In this document: piece by piece, positions 52,023 to 61,929 of the stretch | Layout: every line of letters starts with the position of its first letter | Position numbering within the stretch: position 1 is the stretch's first letter | DNA from: Lacipirellula parvula | GTDB taxonomy: Bacteria > Planctomycetota > Planctomycetia > Pirellulales > Lacipirellulaceae | DNA: 64,000 bases | Assembly (NCBI RefSeq): GCF_009177095.1 | Contig: NZ_AP021861.1 | Coordinates: 434,001-498,000 of the forward strand | Direction: 5' to 3' | Program-made: the position numbers and the translations under genes | Notes under the pieces: model-generated | The model's database searches: none | Told to the model about the DNA's origin: nothing | Seen by the model: the letters and a program-made list of their open reading frames with translations, nothing else

Positions 52023-54647
52023 CTACCGCTGCACCGCCGCCGTCTTCGCATCATCCACCTGCTCGACCGTTACCATGCCGACGTCAATATACTGCCCGCC
52101 GGTCGACTGCCGGCACTTCACCGCCAGCGTGTTGCCGGTCGGCTTCAGCGTCGCGCGGGCTTCGTCCCGCATCTGCATCGCTTCGTACTGGCCGTTGTAG
52201 CCGTTGCACGTCGCGGCGAGCACGCCGTTGACGTAAATCTCGGCGTCTTCGTCGTGGTTGACGTACAGCTGCACCTCGGCGAGGTTGGCGCCCTTCCGCA
52301 GGTTGAACTCGCGGCGAATCCAGATCTCCGGCGAATCCCACACGGTGCCGATGATCGCTCCCGGCGTGCCGCGCGTGCCGAAGCCCGACTTTCCTTCTTT
52401 CCACTTCGCGTCGTCGAACTTCACTCCCTGCCAACCGTCGGCCGGCTTCGTCGTCGTGTAACGCCACACGACCGGCTTGCTGATCGCGGCCGGCAACACG
52501 GTGGTGATCTTCGGCGGCTTCGGCATCGGGGCGAAGTCTTTCGCCTTCGTGACGTCGCGGCTGGCGTACTTCTTCCACAGGCCGTCGTTGTAGAGCAACT
52601 GCAGGAAGACGCCGCCCACCACCGGCCGCGCGGTGAAGCCGACTTTCGTGGCGTCGTTCGTCCGGAACCAGTCGTTCATCGGCGAACGGCTCGGGGTCGC
52701 GCTCAAGAACTTATAAACCGGCGCGGTGAGGGCGTCGAAGTCCTTCCGATCTTGCGTGAGCGTCGCCGTCCACAAGATCCAATCGAGCTTCGTGTACACG
52801 TTCCGATTGTCGAGCGGCAGGCCGTACTCGTTCTGCGACTTCAGGTAGAAGTCCATCTCCTTCCGACGCACGTCATCTGGGAACAGCTCCAGGCCGAGCA
52901 GCTTGTCCCACACGAGGTTGTACTTCTGGCTCCAGGTGTCGGGCTTGTCGAACGCGAGCCGGAAGTGGTCGCCGTCGGCTGCTTCCTTCACCCAGCGTGC
53001 GGCGTACTGTTCCGCAATTTGGCGATACTCTTGGGCCAGCTTCGCGTCGCCGCGCATCTCGCACAGTTGGGCGAACGCGCCGAGCGCACAAATCGCCTTC
53101 CCCGACAAGTTCACGTTGTGAGCCATGTGCCCGGCGAAGTCGTCGGTGCAGAGCTGGTTCGGCGGATCGAACCCTTGTTCCTTCAGGTACTCGGCCCACT
53201 TCACCAGCGTCGGCCAGTAGAGCGACGCGTAGTCGGCGTTCCCTTCCATCTTCGCGAGCGCCGCCATCAGCAGCAGCACGTTGCCGCTCTCTTCGACCGG
53301 CATTTGGTTGTCTTCGGTCAGCTCGCCGCCGCCGTACACCTGGCCGTTCGCCTTCGGGTAGGTGCCGAGGTCATGCGGGGCGAACGGGAACTTCCAACGC
53401 TCGCTCGCCGCGTAGTTCATGAACGGCGTGAGGAACGACTTCGTTAGCGACGGGCCGAACAGCATGAACTGCGGCGACATCGGGTAGAAAATGTCCGATG
53501 TTGCGATGCAGCCGTTCGAGTGGTTTTCTTTGCTGAACTGCAGCGGCTGGCCGTTGGCGTCGGCGACGAACTTGCCCGCCGCGAAGCACTGGCGATAGGC
53601 GAGCGCCCCGATGGCGTAGTAGTCTTCGCCGCCTGCTGCGGTCAGGTCCTTCTGTAACTCGGCGTCGAACTTGTCGCAACGCTCCGTGATCTTCGCGTAG
53701 TCGCGCACCGCTTCGGTCAGCAGGCCCGCGGCTTCGAGTCCGTTCCGCCGCCAAAACGCCTTCAGCGGGCGGTGCATGTATTCAATCGAGAGCAGATCGT
53801 CGTACGCGATCACGAGGAAGCGTTCGACCGGCTCGGCGCCGACCTTCGGCAGATCGAACGTCACCGCCGCGGCCAGGTCAGTAGCGCGGTCGGCCGCTGC
53901 CTTCGCCTCAGACGCACCGCTCGCCTTCGCGGCGAATGCCTTCCGCAGTTTCGCGGGGGAGCCGATCGCCGTGGCGGCGTTTTCGCTCTTCGGCGCCGCT
54001 AGGTAGAGGTAGCCCCAATCAATCCGAATGTCGTCGCCCTTCTTGCGAAGCGTGTTTTGCTCCTTCGAGCCGAGCCGCACCGTGGTGAGACCGTCGATCG
54101 CTTCGACGTTGCCGACGACTCCCTGCTCAGGCACGTCGACCGTCAGCTCGGCCGAGGCTTCGAACATCAGCCGCACGTCGTGCGATTTGCCATCTTCGGC
54201 TTGCGCCTTGTAAGTGACGTAGGTGATCGGCCGCGACAAGAGGTCGATGTCTTCCGGTAACGCGGGCGTCGTGAACGTCAGCGTCAGCTTCACGCCTTCG
54301 CCGGCAAACTCGTAGGTCGTCTGCGTCATCGAGATCGTGACGCTCTTTTGCTCGAGCGCCGGCGCGTCGGTCGGCTCCTTGCCCATCAGGCGGAAGACCT
54401 TGCCGTCGATCGACGCGAGGCTCGTGAGCCGATGCGGCTTGCCGGTCCAGTGGGCCGTGTCGGCGTCGGTCAGCCGGTCGGCCGGCGACCAAATGCTGAA
54501 GTAGGGGTCGCAGGTGACAAGCGGCGTCGCCGGCGCGACGATCGGCGTCGCGTGGAGCTCTGCCGCCGAAGCCCGCGGCTTCTCATCGGCGTGAGCCTGA
54601 GAGCCAAATGCCAACAACGCCACACATGCCGCCAATAATGAACGCAT
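52023..54647 (-). CDS. Secreted glutaminase-A-like (DUF4965/DUF5127/DUF1793) family protein
   Basis: An 874-residue protein with a signal peptide (MRSLLAACVALLAFGSQAHA). Family marks run in order: TCDPYFSIWSPADRLTDADT (start of the DUF4964/DUF5127 region), AFWRRNGLEAAGLLTEAV, YYAIGALAYRQCFAAGK (DUF4965-like), NLSGKAICALGAFAQLCEM and LDWILWTATLTQDRKDFDAL (DUF1793-like). A C-terminal galactose-binding-like jelly roll of about 140 residues (WIRREFNLRKGANLAEVQLY) is added. Fungal members are called glutaminase A, but the planctomycete substrate is uncertain and a glycoside-hydrolase-like role is possible. Confidence 0.87.
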   Translation of the reverse strand: MRSLLAACVALLAFGSQAHADEKPRASAAELHATPIVAPATPLVTCDPYFSIWSPADRLTDADTAHWTGKPHRLTSLASIDGKVFRLMGKEPTDAPALEQKSVTISMTQTTYEFAGEGVKLTLTFTTPALPEDIDLLSRPITYVTYKAQAEDGKSHDVRLMFEASAELTVDVPEQGVVGNVEAIDGLTTVRLGSKEQNTLRKKGDDIRIDWGYLYLAAPKSENAATAIGSPAKLRKAFAAKASGASEAKAAADRATDLAAAVTFDLPKVGAEPVERFLVIAYDDLLSIEYMHRPLKAFWRRNGLEAAGLLTEAVRDYAKITERCDKFDAELQKDLTAAGGEDYYAIGALAYRQCFAAGKFVADANGQPLQFSKENHSNGCIATSDIFYPMSPQFMLFGPSLTKSFLTPFMNYAASERWKFPFAPHDLGTYPKANGQVYGGGELTEDNQMPVEESGNVLLLMAALAKMEGNADYASLYWPTLVKWAEYLKEQGFDPPNQLCTDDFAGHMAHNVNLSGKAICALGAFAQLCEMRGDAKLAQEYRQIAEQYAARWVKEAADGDHFRLAFDKPDTWSQKYNLVWDKLLGLELFPDDVRRKEMDFYLKSQNEYGLPLDNRNVYTKLDWILWTATLTQDRKDFDALTAPVYKFLSATPSRSPMNDWFRTNDATKVGFTARPVVGGVFLQLLYNDGLWKKYASRDVTKAKDFAPMPKPPKITTVLPAAISKPVVWRYTTTKPADGWQGVKFDDAKWKEGKSGFGTRGTPGAIIGTVWDSPEIWIRREFNLRKGANLAEVQLYVNHDEDAEIYVNGVLAATCNGYNGQYEAMQMRDEARATLKPTGNTLAVKCRQSTGGQYIDVGMVTVEQVDDAKTAAVQR

Positions 54648-54829
54648 AGCCGCCGCCCAAATCGAGGAGTGGAAGAGGATCCAACTCTTCCATCATTCGC
54701 CTCAGGCGAGCGACGATCAATGAGATTGGTTAGCACGCTAGCGCGGAATGGTTTCGCGCTGTGATCGGGGAATGCCGCCGAATTTTAGGGCGTTTCCACC
54801 ATTTTGTTGCGGGCTGCCGCCGATGGCTC

Positions 54830-56674
54830 TCAATTGCCTGGAGATTTTTGTTCAATCGCTTCCGCGACTCTTACGGCCCGTTCTTTGAGTTCTGGCTGCG
54901 CGGTGGCCGCTTTGGCGACGCGGAGCGAATGCTCGTTCGGATAACGTTCGAGCACGGCGAAGACGAGTTCGCGTTCATCGTTGCGAGTCGCCGCATCGAG
55001 CGCCTTTTCGCACATTTCGGCGCGGGCCGCGTCGGACATTTTGAATTGCCGCGCGAGCCGGATGTACGAGCGGAGGGCTCGCACCTGGTACTTGTCGCCC
55101 TTCACGCTCTTGGCGAGCTCGAGCATCACCGGCGCCGCGTCGACTTCCATCCAGTTGCCGAGGGCCCGGGTGCCGGCGTCGAGTACCGCGTCGGAACCTT
55201 GTTGCATGACGCCGGCCATCGCGTCGATCGCTTGCTTGCCGCCGACGGCGCCGAGTATGTCGACAAGCTGGGCTTGGTCGTCGGCGTCGGCGCCTGCGAG
55301 CGCGGCGGCGAGTTGCTCGGCACACGCTTCGCGATCGGGCATCCGCACCGCGGCCGACTTCAGTGCTCGCCACGCGACCTTCGCGTCGGCGTCGTCGCGG
55401 GCGGCGACGCACTCTTTCACGAGCAGCGGCAACTGCGCGGGCGTCACCGTTTCGCCGAACGCTGCGAGCGCCGCTTGCCGCACGGCGGCGTCATCGTTGG
55501 CGAGCGCCTTCGTCACGGCATCGGTCGCTTCGAGCCGCCGCTTGCCGACGAGGTTGAGCAGCACGGCGAGTTGCTTTCCATTGGCTGCCGGTAGTAGCTC
55601 GACGAGGTGACCGTTGACGCGAGTTCCCTGCATGTCGGCGAGAGCCGTTGCCGCCGCGCGGGCGACGTCAGCATTGTCATCGGCCGCCGCTTGCAGCAGT
55701 GCGTCGATCCGCGCTGGTGCATCCGCGCGAGCGAGCACCTTGATCGCCGCGAGTTGAATCGAATCATCCCCCTCGACCGCCGCGCGGAAGATGGCCGGCG
55801 CGTCGACAAGTTCCTTCCGATCGGCCAGGGCGTAAATGAGCAGCGGCGCCCGCTCGGGCGACGCCGTTTCAAGCTCCTTCACCAGTGCCGCAGCCACTTG
55901 GGCGCCGGGGAGTTCCCGCGCCGTACCGAGTCCCAGCTGCACGAACTTCTTGTTGTCGCTGCGGAGTTGCTCGACCAAGAGCGGAATCCCCGCCTCGCCG
56001 CGGGCCAAAATCGCCCCACGGGTCGCTTCGAGCTGCCGCTGCACCGGCACTTCCGCCCCGCGAGCGTCGTCGTAAATTTGAGCGGCCGCACTTTGCTGAC
56101 CGGCGTCCAGCAAGCCTTCCGCAGCAAGCACGAGCCCTTGCGCCGCCGCATTTCGCACGGCGGGCGATTCGTTCTTCAGCGCGCCACGCAGCGTCGCGAC
56201 GGCGCTGTCGCCGCCAATCTGGCCGAGCGCCCACGCCGCGGCGTCAACCGCTTCAATATCATCGGCCTTCATCGCTGCCGCGAAGGCATCGGCGACAAGC
56301 TGCCCGGCCTGTTGGTCGCGGCGAGCCCCCAGTGAATTGATGGCGCCAATCGCGAGCTGGCCATTCGCCTTGCTCGCCGCGTCGCGCAGGGCCGCATCGG
56401 CTGACGGGTCGTCGATCACCTCCAGCGCCACCCGCGCCCAAGAAGCGAGCTGCTCGTCCTCGAGCAACGGCGCCAACAGCGGCACCGAGTCCTTTGTTCC
56501 CAACACGGCGAGCTTCTTGCAAGCAATCGCCTTCGCCGCCGGCTCGCCCGTCTTGAGCACCTCAATGAGCGCGGCCTCATTGGTCTCAAACAGATTCTCC
56601 GCCCGCGCCGCCGAAGCAGCCACTAGCGGCAACAGAAGCGCCAACGCACGAAGAAGCGGCATCCGAATAGTCAT
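54830..56674 (-). CDS. Secreted HEAT-repeat protein
   Basis: 614 residues from ATG 56674 (GGAGAG upstream). The signal peptide is MPLLRALALLLPLVAASAARA. The rest is about 15 HEAT-like helical repeats, such as AVDAAAWALGQIGGDSAVAT and AVRNAAAQGLVLAAEGLL. It is likely a periplasmic scaffold. It follows the Gfo/Idh gene leftward with a large hairpin between, so partial read-through is possible. Confidence 0.85.
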   Translation of the reverse strand: MTIRMPLLRALALLLPLVAASAARAENLFETNEAALIEVLKTGEPAAKAIACKKLAVLGTKDSVPLLAPLLEDEQLASWARVALEVIDDPSADAALRDAASKANGQLAIGAINSLGARRDQQAGQLVADAFAAAMKADDIEAVDAAAWALGQIGGDSAVATLRGALKNESPAVRNAAAQGLVLAAEGLLDAGQQSAAAQIYDDARGAEVPVQRQLEATRGAILARGEAGIPLLVEQLRSDNKKFVQLGLGTARELPGAQVAAALVKELETASPERAPLLIYALADRKELVDAPAIFRAAVEGDDSIQLAAIKVLARADAPARIDALLQAAADDNADVARAAATALADMQGTRVNGHLVELLPAANGKQLAVLLNLVGKRRLEATDAVTKALANDDAAVRQAALAAFGETVTPAQLPLLVKECVAARDDADAKVAWRALKSAAVRMPDREACAEQLAAALAGADADDQAQLVDILGAVGGKQAIDAMAGVMQQGSDAVLDAGTRALGNWMEVDAAPVMLELAKSVKGDKYQVRALRSYIRLARQFKMSDAARAEMCEKALDAATRNDERELVFAVLERYPNEHSLRVAKAATAQPELKERAVRVAEAIEQKSPGN

Positions 56675-56724
56675 GGTCAAATCTCTCCAAACCTGGAGTG
56701 AGTTTATTGTTCTTTATTCTCCCT

Positions 56725-56802
56725 CTTCTTTGCGCCTTCGCGCCTTTGCGTGAGATCTCAATTAAGAATGTCTCACGCAAAGGCGCGAAGGCGCAAAGGA
56801 AG
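56725..56802. repeat. 31-bp near-perfect inverted repeat (CGCCTTCGCGCCTTTGCGTG type)
   Basis: The arms 56725-56755 and 56771-56802 are complementary apart from a one-base indel, around a 15-base AT-rich centre. The motif family is common in bacterial intergenic regions. It sits between two leftward genes and could form a strong hairpin in the transcript. Confidence 0.8.
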
Positions 56803-56837
56803 AAGGCATGTGAGTAAATGCGTAATGAGTTGCTAGA

Positions 56838-58127
56838 TTAAATCCGCCACGGCTCCCGCAGCGCTTCCGACCGTAGCCGGTTCGCTTGGTCGTCGTTCAC
56901 AAACTCATGCTTGGCAAGGTGGTAGTTCAGCGTGCGATTGAGCGCCAGCGCGATGTTCGTCGCATGGCACGCAATATGAGCGAAACAGGCCGCTTCGGCG
57001 TTCCCCTTCGGTTGGCTGCGGGTCTTCACACAGTCGAGGAAGTCGCGCACATGGAACGTCGCCGGATAGCCGCCGATTTCAGCGACTTCGCGGCCAGCGA
57101 GCAGCTCCGGCGAGCTGAGCACCAGCTTGCCGCTGTCGCCCGTTTCGACCCAACCCGTCTCGCCTTCGAACCGCACTGGGCACGAACCGAGCGGCATCCA
57201 ACCTTCTTCGCGGAAGATCAGCTCGACGCCGTTCGCGTACCGCGCGACGATTTGCTTGTTCGCCGGCGGCTCGTATTCCACCGGCGCCTGACCGTCGGCG
57301 TCGACCGCCCACTGGCAAAGATCGACGCAGTGCGAACCCCACTCCAGCACGCCGCCGCCGACGAGGCCGCCGCCTTTTTCAAAGTTAAACCCGTCGAGGA
57401 GCGCCGGATTGTACGGCCGCCACGACGCCGGGCCGAGGTACATGTTCCAATCGACGACATTTTTGTCCGGAGTGGCCTCGGCAGGGAGCCAACCGCTCAT
57501 CATCGCCGACATCCCCATCGGGTGAGCGTAGACCCGCTTGAGCTTGCCAAGCTTGCCGGTACGGGCGAGTTCGCAAGCAAATGCGAAGTGCGGCAAGTTA
57601 CGCCGCTGCGTGCCGACCTGGAACACCCGCCCCGTCCGCCGCATCGTGTCGACGAGGTTGATGCTCTGAGCGATGTTCTTCGTGCACGGCTTTTCGCAGT
57701 ACATGTCCTTACCGGCGCGGGCCGCGTACATTGCCGCGGTGGCGTGCCAGTTCGGGCCGGTGGCGATCAGCACGGCGTCGATGTCGTCGCGGGCGAGCAG
57801 GTCGCGGAAGTCGCGGTAGGTGTCGCAGTCGCCGTTGCCGTGATGTTTGTCGGCGATCCCCTTCACCGCATCGCGACGGGCTTGCTTCACGTCGGCGACG
57901 GCGAGGAACTGGACGTCTTTCTGCTCAAGGAAGCAGCCGAGGTCGTAGGTGCCGCGATTGCCGATGCCGATGCCGCCGACCGTAATCCGCTCGCTCGGCG
58001 CCGTCGCGCCGTCGAGGCCGAGCGCCGAACCGGGAATCACCATCGGCGCCGCAACCGCCGCCGACGCGGCCACGGCCGCTTGCTTCAAGAATCCGCGACG
58101 CGAAGGTCGCGCGGGAGTGCGAGCCAT
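56838..58127 (-). CDS. Gfo/Idh/MocA family oxidoreductase with Tat signal
   Basis: 429 residues from ATG 58127 (GAGGAG upstream; an upstream start at 58169 is less likely). Twin-arginine leader SRRGFLKQAAVAASAAVAAP. The NAD(P)-binding fold has GGIGIGNRGTYDLGC. The family motif EKP is in DMYCEKPCTKNIAQS. The C-terminal domain has GGGLVGGGVLEWGSHCVDLC, with the H at the expected catalytic site. It would be exported folded to the periplasm and act on a sugar or related alcohol. Exported members are abundant in planctomycetes. The substrate is unknown. Confidence 0.9.
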   Translation of the reverse strand: MARTPARPSRRGFLKQAAVAASAAVAAPMVIPGSALGLDGATAPSERITVGGIGIGNRGTYDLGCFLEQKDVQFLAVADVKQARRDAVKGIADKHHGNGDCDTYRDFRDLLARDDIDAVLIATGPNWHATAAMYAARAGKDMYCEKPCTKNIAQSINLVDTMRRTGRVFQVGTQRRNLPHFAFACELARTGKLGKLKRVYAHPMGMSAMMSGWLPAEATPDKNVVDWNMYLGPASWRPYNPALLDGFNFEKGGGLVGGGVLEWGSHCVDLCQWAVDADGQAPVEYEPPANKQIVARYANGVELIFREEGWMPLGSCPVRFEGETGWVETGDSGKLVLSSPELLAGREVAEIGGYPATFHVRDFLDCVKTRSQPKGNAEAACFAHIACHATNIALALNRTLNYHLAKHEFVNDDQANRLRSEALREPWRI

Positions 58128-58447
58128 GAAACTACTCCTCAATCCAACCGCTCGTCGTACGCTGCTCAAGCAGCTGGCTACGACCGCAGGCTGAAGTCAT
58201 GAATAAGTGTGGTCGTTCAGAATCAGTCGCGCGATGCTGTGATCTTATGAAATTCTGAAAAGTTCGTCCCGTCGATCACCTGGAATCAGCTTGACGAGTC
58301 TGTGCGGATGAGTTCGCCTAGCGACATTATCATCGCTGATGTCCGTACCAAGCGGAACTCCTTTTGCGATAAAATGTAATCCTAATGCAACGCGTCGTAA
58401 GCATTTCGAACGCTTGCCGCGTTGGCTCAATCCAAGGGACCGTTGCC

Positions 58448-59302
58448 ATGTCGCGTGTACGTTGCGCCAAGTTTGTCCTCATTTGCGTCGTTTGCTGGCT
58501 GACTCAATCTGCGGCGTTGCGTCTGCAGGCGGAAGAGGTAAGTCAGGAAACCTACGGTGAAGCGCTCAGCAAGCGGCTTGGCTTGCCGGTCGTCAATCTC
58601 GACGTCGACGGGCATCGCGCATTTGTCATTCTCCCCGACGAACAGAAGCAGGCGACGCCGCAGCCCTGGATTATGTACGCCCCGGCATTGCCGGCCTATC
58701 CCGACGCCAGCGAAGCGTGGATGCAGCGGCAGTTCGTCGACGCCGGCATCGCGGTCGCGGGCATCGACGCCGGCGAAGCGTACGGCAGCCCTGCAGGTTG
58801 CGAGGCCCTCAGCAAACTGTACGAGCAGCTGGTTGAACGCCGCGACTTCGCCCGCAAACCGTGCCTCCTCGGCCGCAGCCGCGGCGGCCTGTGGGTTACG
58901 AACTGGGCCGTCGAGCACCCTGAGCAGGTGGCTGGAATCGCAGGCATCTATCCAGTGTTCGATCTCAGTGCGTACCCCAGCATCGCCAAGGCAGCGCCAG
59001 CTTACAATCTCACGGAAACGGAGCTTCAACGGCAACTCGATAAGCACAATCCGGTCGCCCGTTTGCAGCCACTCATCGACGCTCGTACGCCGATGTTCAT
59101 GGTCCACGGCGACGTCGACGAAGTGGTGCCGCTCGAATCAAACTCCGCCGCCGTGGCCGAGAAATTCAAGGCCGCCGGCGCCGGCGATTGCGTCACGGTG
59201 AAGGTCATTGCAGGCCAAGGCCATAACTTCGATGAAGCCTTCTTCCACTGCCAAGAGCTCGTCGACTTCGCGATCGCCCGGGCGAAGGACGGCGCGAAGT
59301 AA
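58448..59302 (+). CDS. Secreted alpha/beta hydrolase
   Basis: 284 residues from ATG 58448, with signal-like segment FVLICVVCWLTQSAALRLQA; an upstream ATG at 58385 is possible. The nucleophile elbow is GRSRGG, the acid lies in HGDVDEVVPLES and the base in GQGHNFDEAF, so the triad is complete. It resembles prolyl-oligopeptidase/dienelactone-type hydrolases. Substrate unknown. It is divergent from the Gfo/Idh gene. Confidence 0.85.
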   Translation: MSRVRCAKFVLICVVCWLTQSAALRLQAEEVSQETYGEALSKRLGLPVVNLDVDGHRAFVILPDEQKQATPQPWIMYAPALPAYPDASEAWMQRQFVDAGIAVAGIDAGEAYGSPAGCEALSKLYEQLVERRDFARKPCLLGRSRGGLWVTNWAVEHPEQVAGIAGIYPVFDLSAYPSIAKAAPAYNLTETELQRQLDKHNPVARLQPLIDARTPMFMVHGDVDEVVPLESNSAAVAEKFKAAGAGDCVTVKVIAGQGHNFDEAFFHCQELVDFAIARAKDGAK

Positions 59303-59674
59303 CCGCACGCAAAAGCCTGCCTGTACATGACGGCGGCGCCGCGGATTTAACGAACAAAACGCCAAGATTTGCGAAAGTAGACGCGCGCAGCCCTTTGGCT
59401 GCGGGCCTCGTCTCATCGTTGCCCTAGTTGCGGTGCACGAAGGCCTGTGGCCAAAAATCGTGCTTCGCACTACGCCCATGGTCTTCGCGTTCCTCGCTCT
59501 CGGGCGCTCGTGCGGAGTTACGACAAAGGTTCCTCCCCATGCCCGTAGCAGGGTTGCGGCAAGCCCGTTCGCTGTTTACAAGAGAGATGACGGCCGTCTC
59601 GCCAGTTCCCTTGGTTTGAGACTGCCGCAGTCTCCACTCGTCGATCACGCATTCGTCTGGGACGGCGCGCTAAA
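59303..59674. other. Gene-free region upstream of the AraC pair
   Basis: No gene, repeat or known site was recognised. It must contain the promoter of the AraC-family pair. Confidence 0.4.
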
Positions 59675-60640
59675 ATGGCCGAGCTAGAGAGTTTCTTTCG
59701 ATATTTTCCGGTCGACGACGACCTGCTGCGGTGCGGTGCGTACGTTACTGGGGCCGGCGCCGCGACGATCCTGCCTGGCGCCCCCTACCCTCCTTTCGGC
59801 CATCCCGCGCTGTACCATTTCGACTGGCGACGCGGCCGGACGTTGCCCGAGTTTCAGATGGTGCTCGTCGCCCAGGGCGCTGGCGAATTCGAGTCAGAGC
59901 TCACCCCCGCCGTCCGCTTTACCGGGCCGACTTTGCTGTGGCTCTTCCCCGGCGTGTGGCATCGTTACCGCCCCGTGCAAAGCGTCGGCTGGAACGAGCG
60001 CTGGTTCTCGTACAACGGCGAACTGGTCCACCGTTTGTGGACGCAAGGCATGATTGATCCCGTGCGAGCGGTCGCTCCGCTCGACGCCAAGTCGACGCTC
60101 GTCGGCAAATTCGAAATGCAGCTCGAGCAGATCCGCACCAACGCGATGTCGCAGACCGCGCTCTACTCGCTGCAGGTGCTACGGCTCGTCGCCGAAGCGA
60201 TCGAGGCGGTCGCCGCGGCAAATGATGCGACGGTCGCTGGTAGTTCGCCGTCGCAGCGATTCGAAGATTCCGTGGTCGTCGACGCCCTCCGAATTATTCG
60301 CACGCGGTCGCATCGCGCGATTTCGATCGACGACGTCGCGGAAGAACTCGCCGTCGCGCGCCGGACGCTCGATCGCCGTTTCGCCGCCGCAACAGGCCGC
60401 TCGATTCTGGAAGAGATCAACGATTGTCGATTGAATCGCGCGAAGCGTTTGCTGGCCGAAACCGACCTCTCGCTTCGTTCGATCGCCAACCAAGTCGGCT
60501 TCAGCAGCCCCGAGCGGATGGGCCTGCTCTTTGGTCGCCGCGAGGGCATGTCGCCGTCCGAGTTTCGTTCTCGCCGCACGCGGCATGGTTCCGCCGTCGC
60601 GGCGTCGCGACAGCCGCGTTCCGCTCAGCCAAGCCGGTAG
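59675..60640 (+). CDS. AraC-family transcriptional regulator (tandem copy 1)
   Basis: 321 residues. The N-terminal ligand-binding cupin-like part (about 1-150) has YHFDWRRGRTLPEFQMVLVA and FPGVWHRYRP. The C-terminal double helix-turn-helix has ISIDDVAEELAVARRTLDRR and LRSIANQVGFSSPERMGLLF. It is a DNA-binding regulator with an unknown effector. It lies 28 bases ahead of a clear paralogue. In planctomycetes such proteins often resemble XylR. Confidence 0.92.
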   Translation: MAELESFFRYFPVDDDLLRCGAYVTGAGAATILPGAPYPPFGHPALYHFDWRRGRTLPEFQMVLVAQGAGEFESELTPAVRFTGPTLLWLFPGVWHRYRPVQSVGWNERWFSYNGELVHRLWTQGMIDPVRAVAPLDAKSTLVGKFEMQLEQIRTNAMSQTALYSLQVLRLVAEAIEAVAAANDATVAGSSPSQRFEDSVVVDALRIIRTRSHRAISIDDVAEELAVARRTLDRRFAAATGRSILEEINDCRLNRAKRLLAETDLSLRSIANQVGFSSPERMGLLFGRREGMSPSEFRSRRTRHGSAVAASRQPRSAQPSR

Positions 60641-60668
60641 CCGCCCCGCCGCCCATTCGCGAGTTGAC

Positions 60669-61601
60669 ATGCAAGACTTCCATCACTACTTGCCGGTGAA
60701 CGACGACGCGATGAACTGGGGTGCGTACCTCACGAGCGCCGGCAAGATGACGATCGCGCCGAAGCAATCGTATCCGCCCAAGGGGCATCCCGCCGTTTAC
60801 CATTTCGATTGGCGCCGCGGCCGCGTATTGCCTGAATTCGCGCTGGTGTTCATCAGCGAAGGCGCCGGGACGTTTGAAACGGAACAGGCCGGCGCGCAGC
60901 AGTTTCGCGAGCCGACCGCGATCTTCCTCTTCCCCGGCGTGTGGCACCGTTATCGCCCTGAACCCTCGACCGGTTGGACCGAACGCTGGATCTGCTTCAA
61001 CGGCGAAATCGCGCATCGCCTTGCTAATTTAGGCCTGCTTTCCCCGCAAAAACCGCTCTCTCGCGTTCGTGCGACGGCGAAGCTCACGGCTCAGTTCGAT
61101 GCGCTGCTGGAACAGGTCGTCTCCAATCCCATTCAGAACTCGATCCTGCTTTCGCTCCATGGGCTTGGGCTGGTAGCCGACGCCTTGCAGGCGCTCGCGC
61201 CTTCGGCCGGCGAAGCAGTCGCCGGGCCGCAAGGCGCCGAGCAAGGACTCGAAGATCCCATCACTCGACAAGCGATGGAAATTATCTGGACGCACAGTCA
61301 TCGCCCGATCTCGGTAAACGACATTGCGAAGCAGTTGCCCATTACCCGCCGCACGCTCGACCGCCGCTTTACTGCGGCGACGGGCCGCAGCGTGCTCGAC
61401 GAAATCAACGCCTGTCGGGTGAGTCGCGCGAAACGGCTGCTCGTCGAAACGACGCTGCCGATCAAAACCGTTTCGTACTTGGCTGGTTTCTCCAGCGTCG
61501 AACGGATGCGAGTGTTGTTCGTCGAGCAGGAGGGAGCGTCCCCCTCCGTCTACCGGCAAGAGCGGACGCAACACTCGCCCGCGGAAGCGGCGAACTCTTA
61601 G
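60669..61601 (+). CDS. AraC-family transcriptional regulator (tandem copy 2)
   Basis: 310 residues from ATG 60669; the longer frame to 60531 runs through copy 1 and is not believed. The same plan as copy 1 (YHFDWRRGRVLPEFALVFIS, FPGVWHRYRP, ISVNDIAKQLPITRRTLDRR, IKTVSYLAGFSSVERMRVLF). It is evidently a tandem duplicate, with divergence concentrated around the putative sensor-core positions. Ligand and targets unknown. Confidence 0.92.
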   Translation: MQDFHHYLPVNDDAMNWGAYLTSAGKMTIAPKQSYPPKGHPAVYHFDWRRGRVLPEFALVFISEGAGTFETEQAGAQQFREPTAIFLFPGVWHRYRPEPSTGWTERWICFNGEIAHRLANLGLLSPQKPLSRVRATAKLTAQFDALLEQVVSNPIQNSILLSLHGLGLVADALQALAPSAGEAVAGPQGAEQGLEDPITRQAMEIIWTHSHRPISVNDIAKQLPITRRTLDRRFTAATGRSVLDEINACRVSRAKRLLVETTLPIKTVSYLAGFSSVERMRVLFVEQEGASPSVYRQERTQHSPAEAANS

Positions 61602-61929
61602 CTGGACTGAGATTGTCCAGGCGCCGCTGGCGACCCTGCGCGGCAACGTCGCCTTCAGCCGAACTACAGGCCGTAAGCGACTGTTGGGGCCTCCGTTTGC
61701 GTCGGGCGCTTAAAGTCTCAGCCGTCGCTAGCAGTTGTCGTGAGCATCTGTTCGCGGTTCGCTGGTTTATTGTTGATATTGGCGTGATTAATAAATTATT
61801 ATTCAGCCCTTGTTATGAGACACCGCGGGGCGCGACGAGCTTTAGATGTTTGCGGCTGGAGCTTAAAAAAGTACAATGCTCGCGCTTTTGTGGTAAATCT
61901 AATCTGTACTCGTTCTGAGGCGCGAAGCT
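61602..61929. promoter_or_regulatory. AT-rich leader of the large surface-protein gene
   Basis: No gene recognised. From about 61765 the sequence is markedly AT-rich (TTATTGTTGATATTGGCGTG then AATAAATTATTATTCAG), unlike its surroundings, and probably holds the promoter of the gene at 61930. No clear ribosome site precedes that ATG. Confidence 0.45.
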
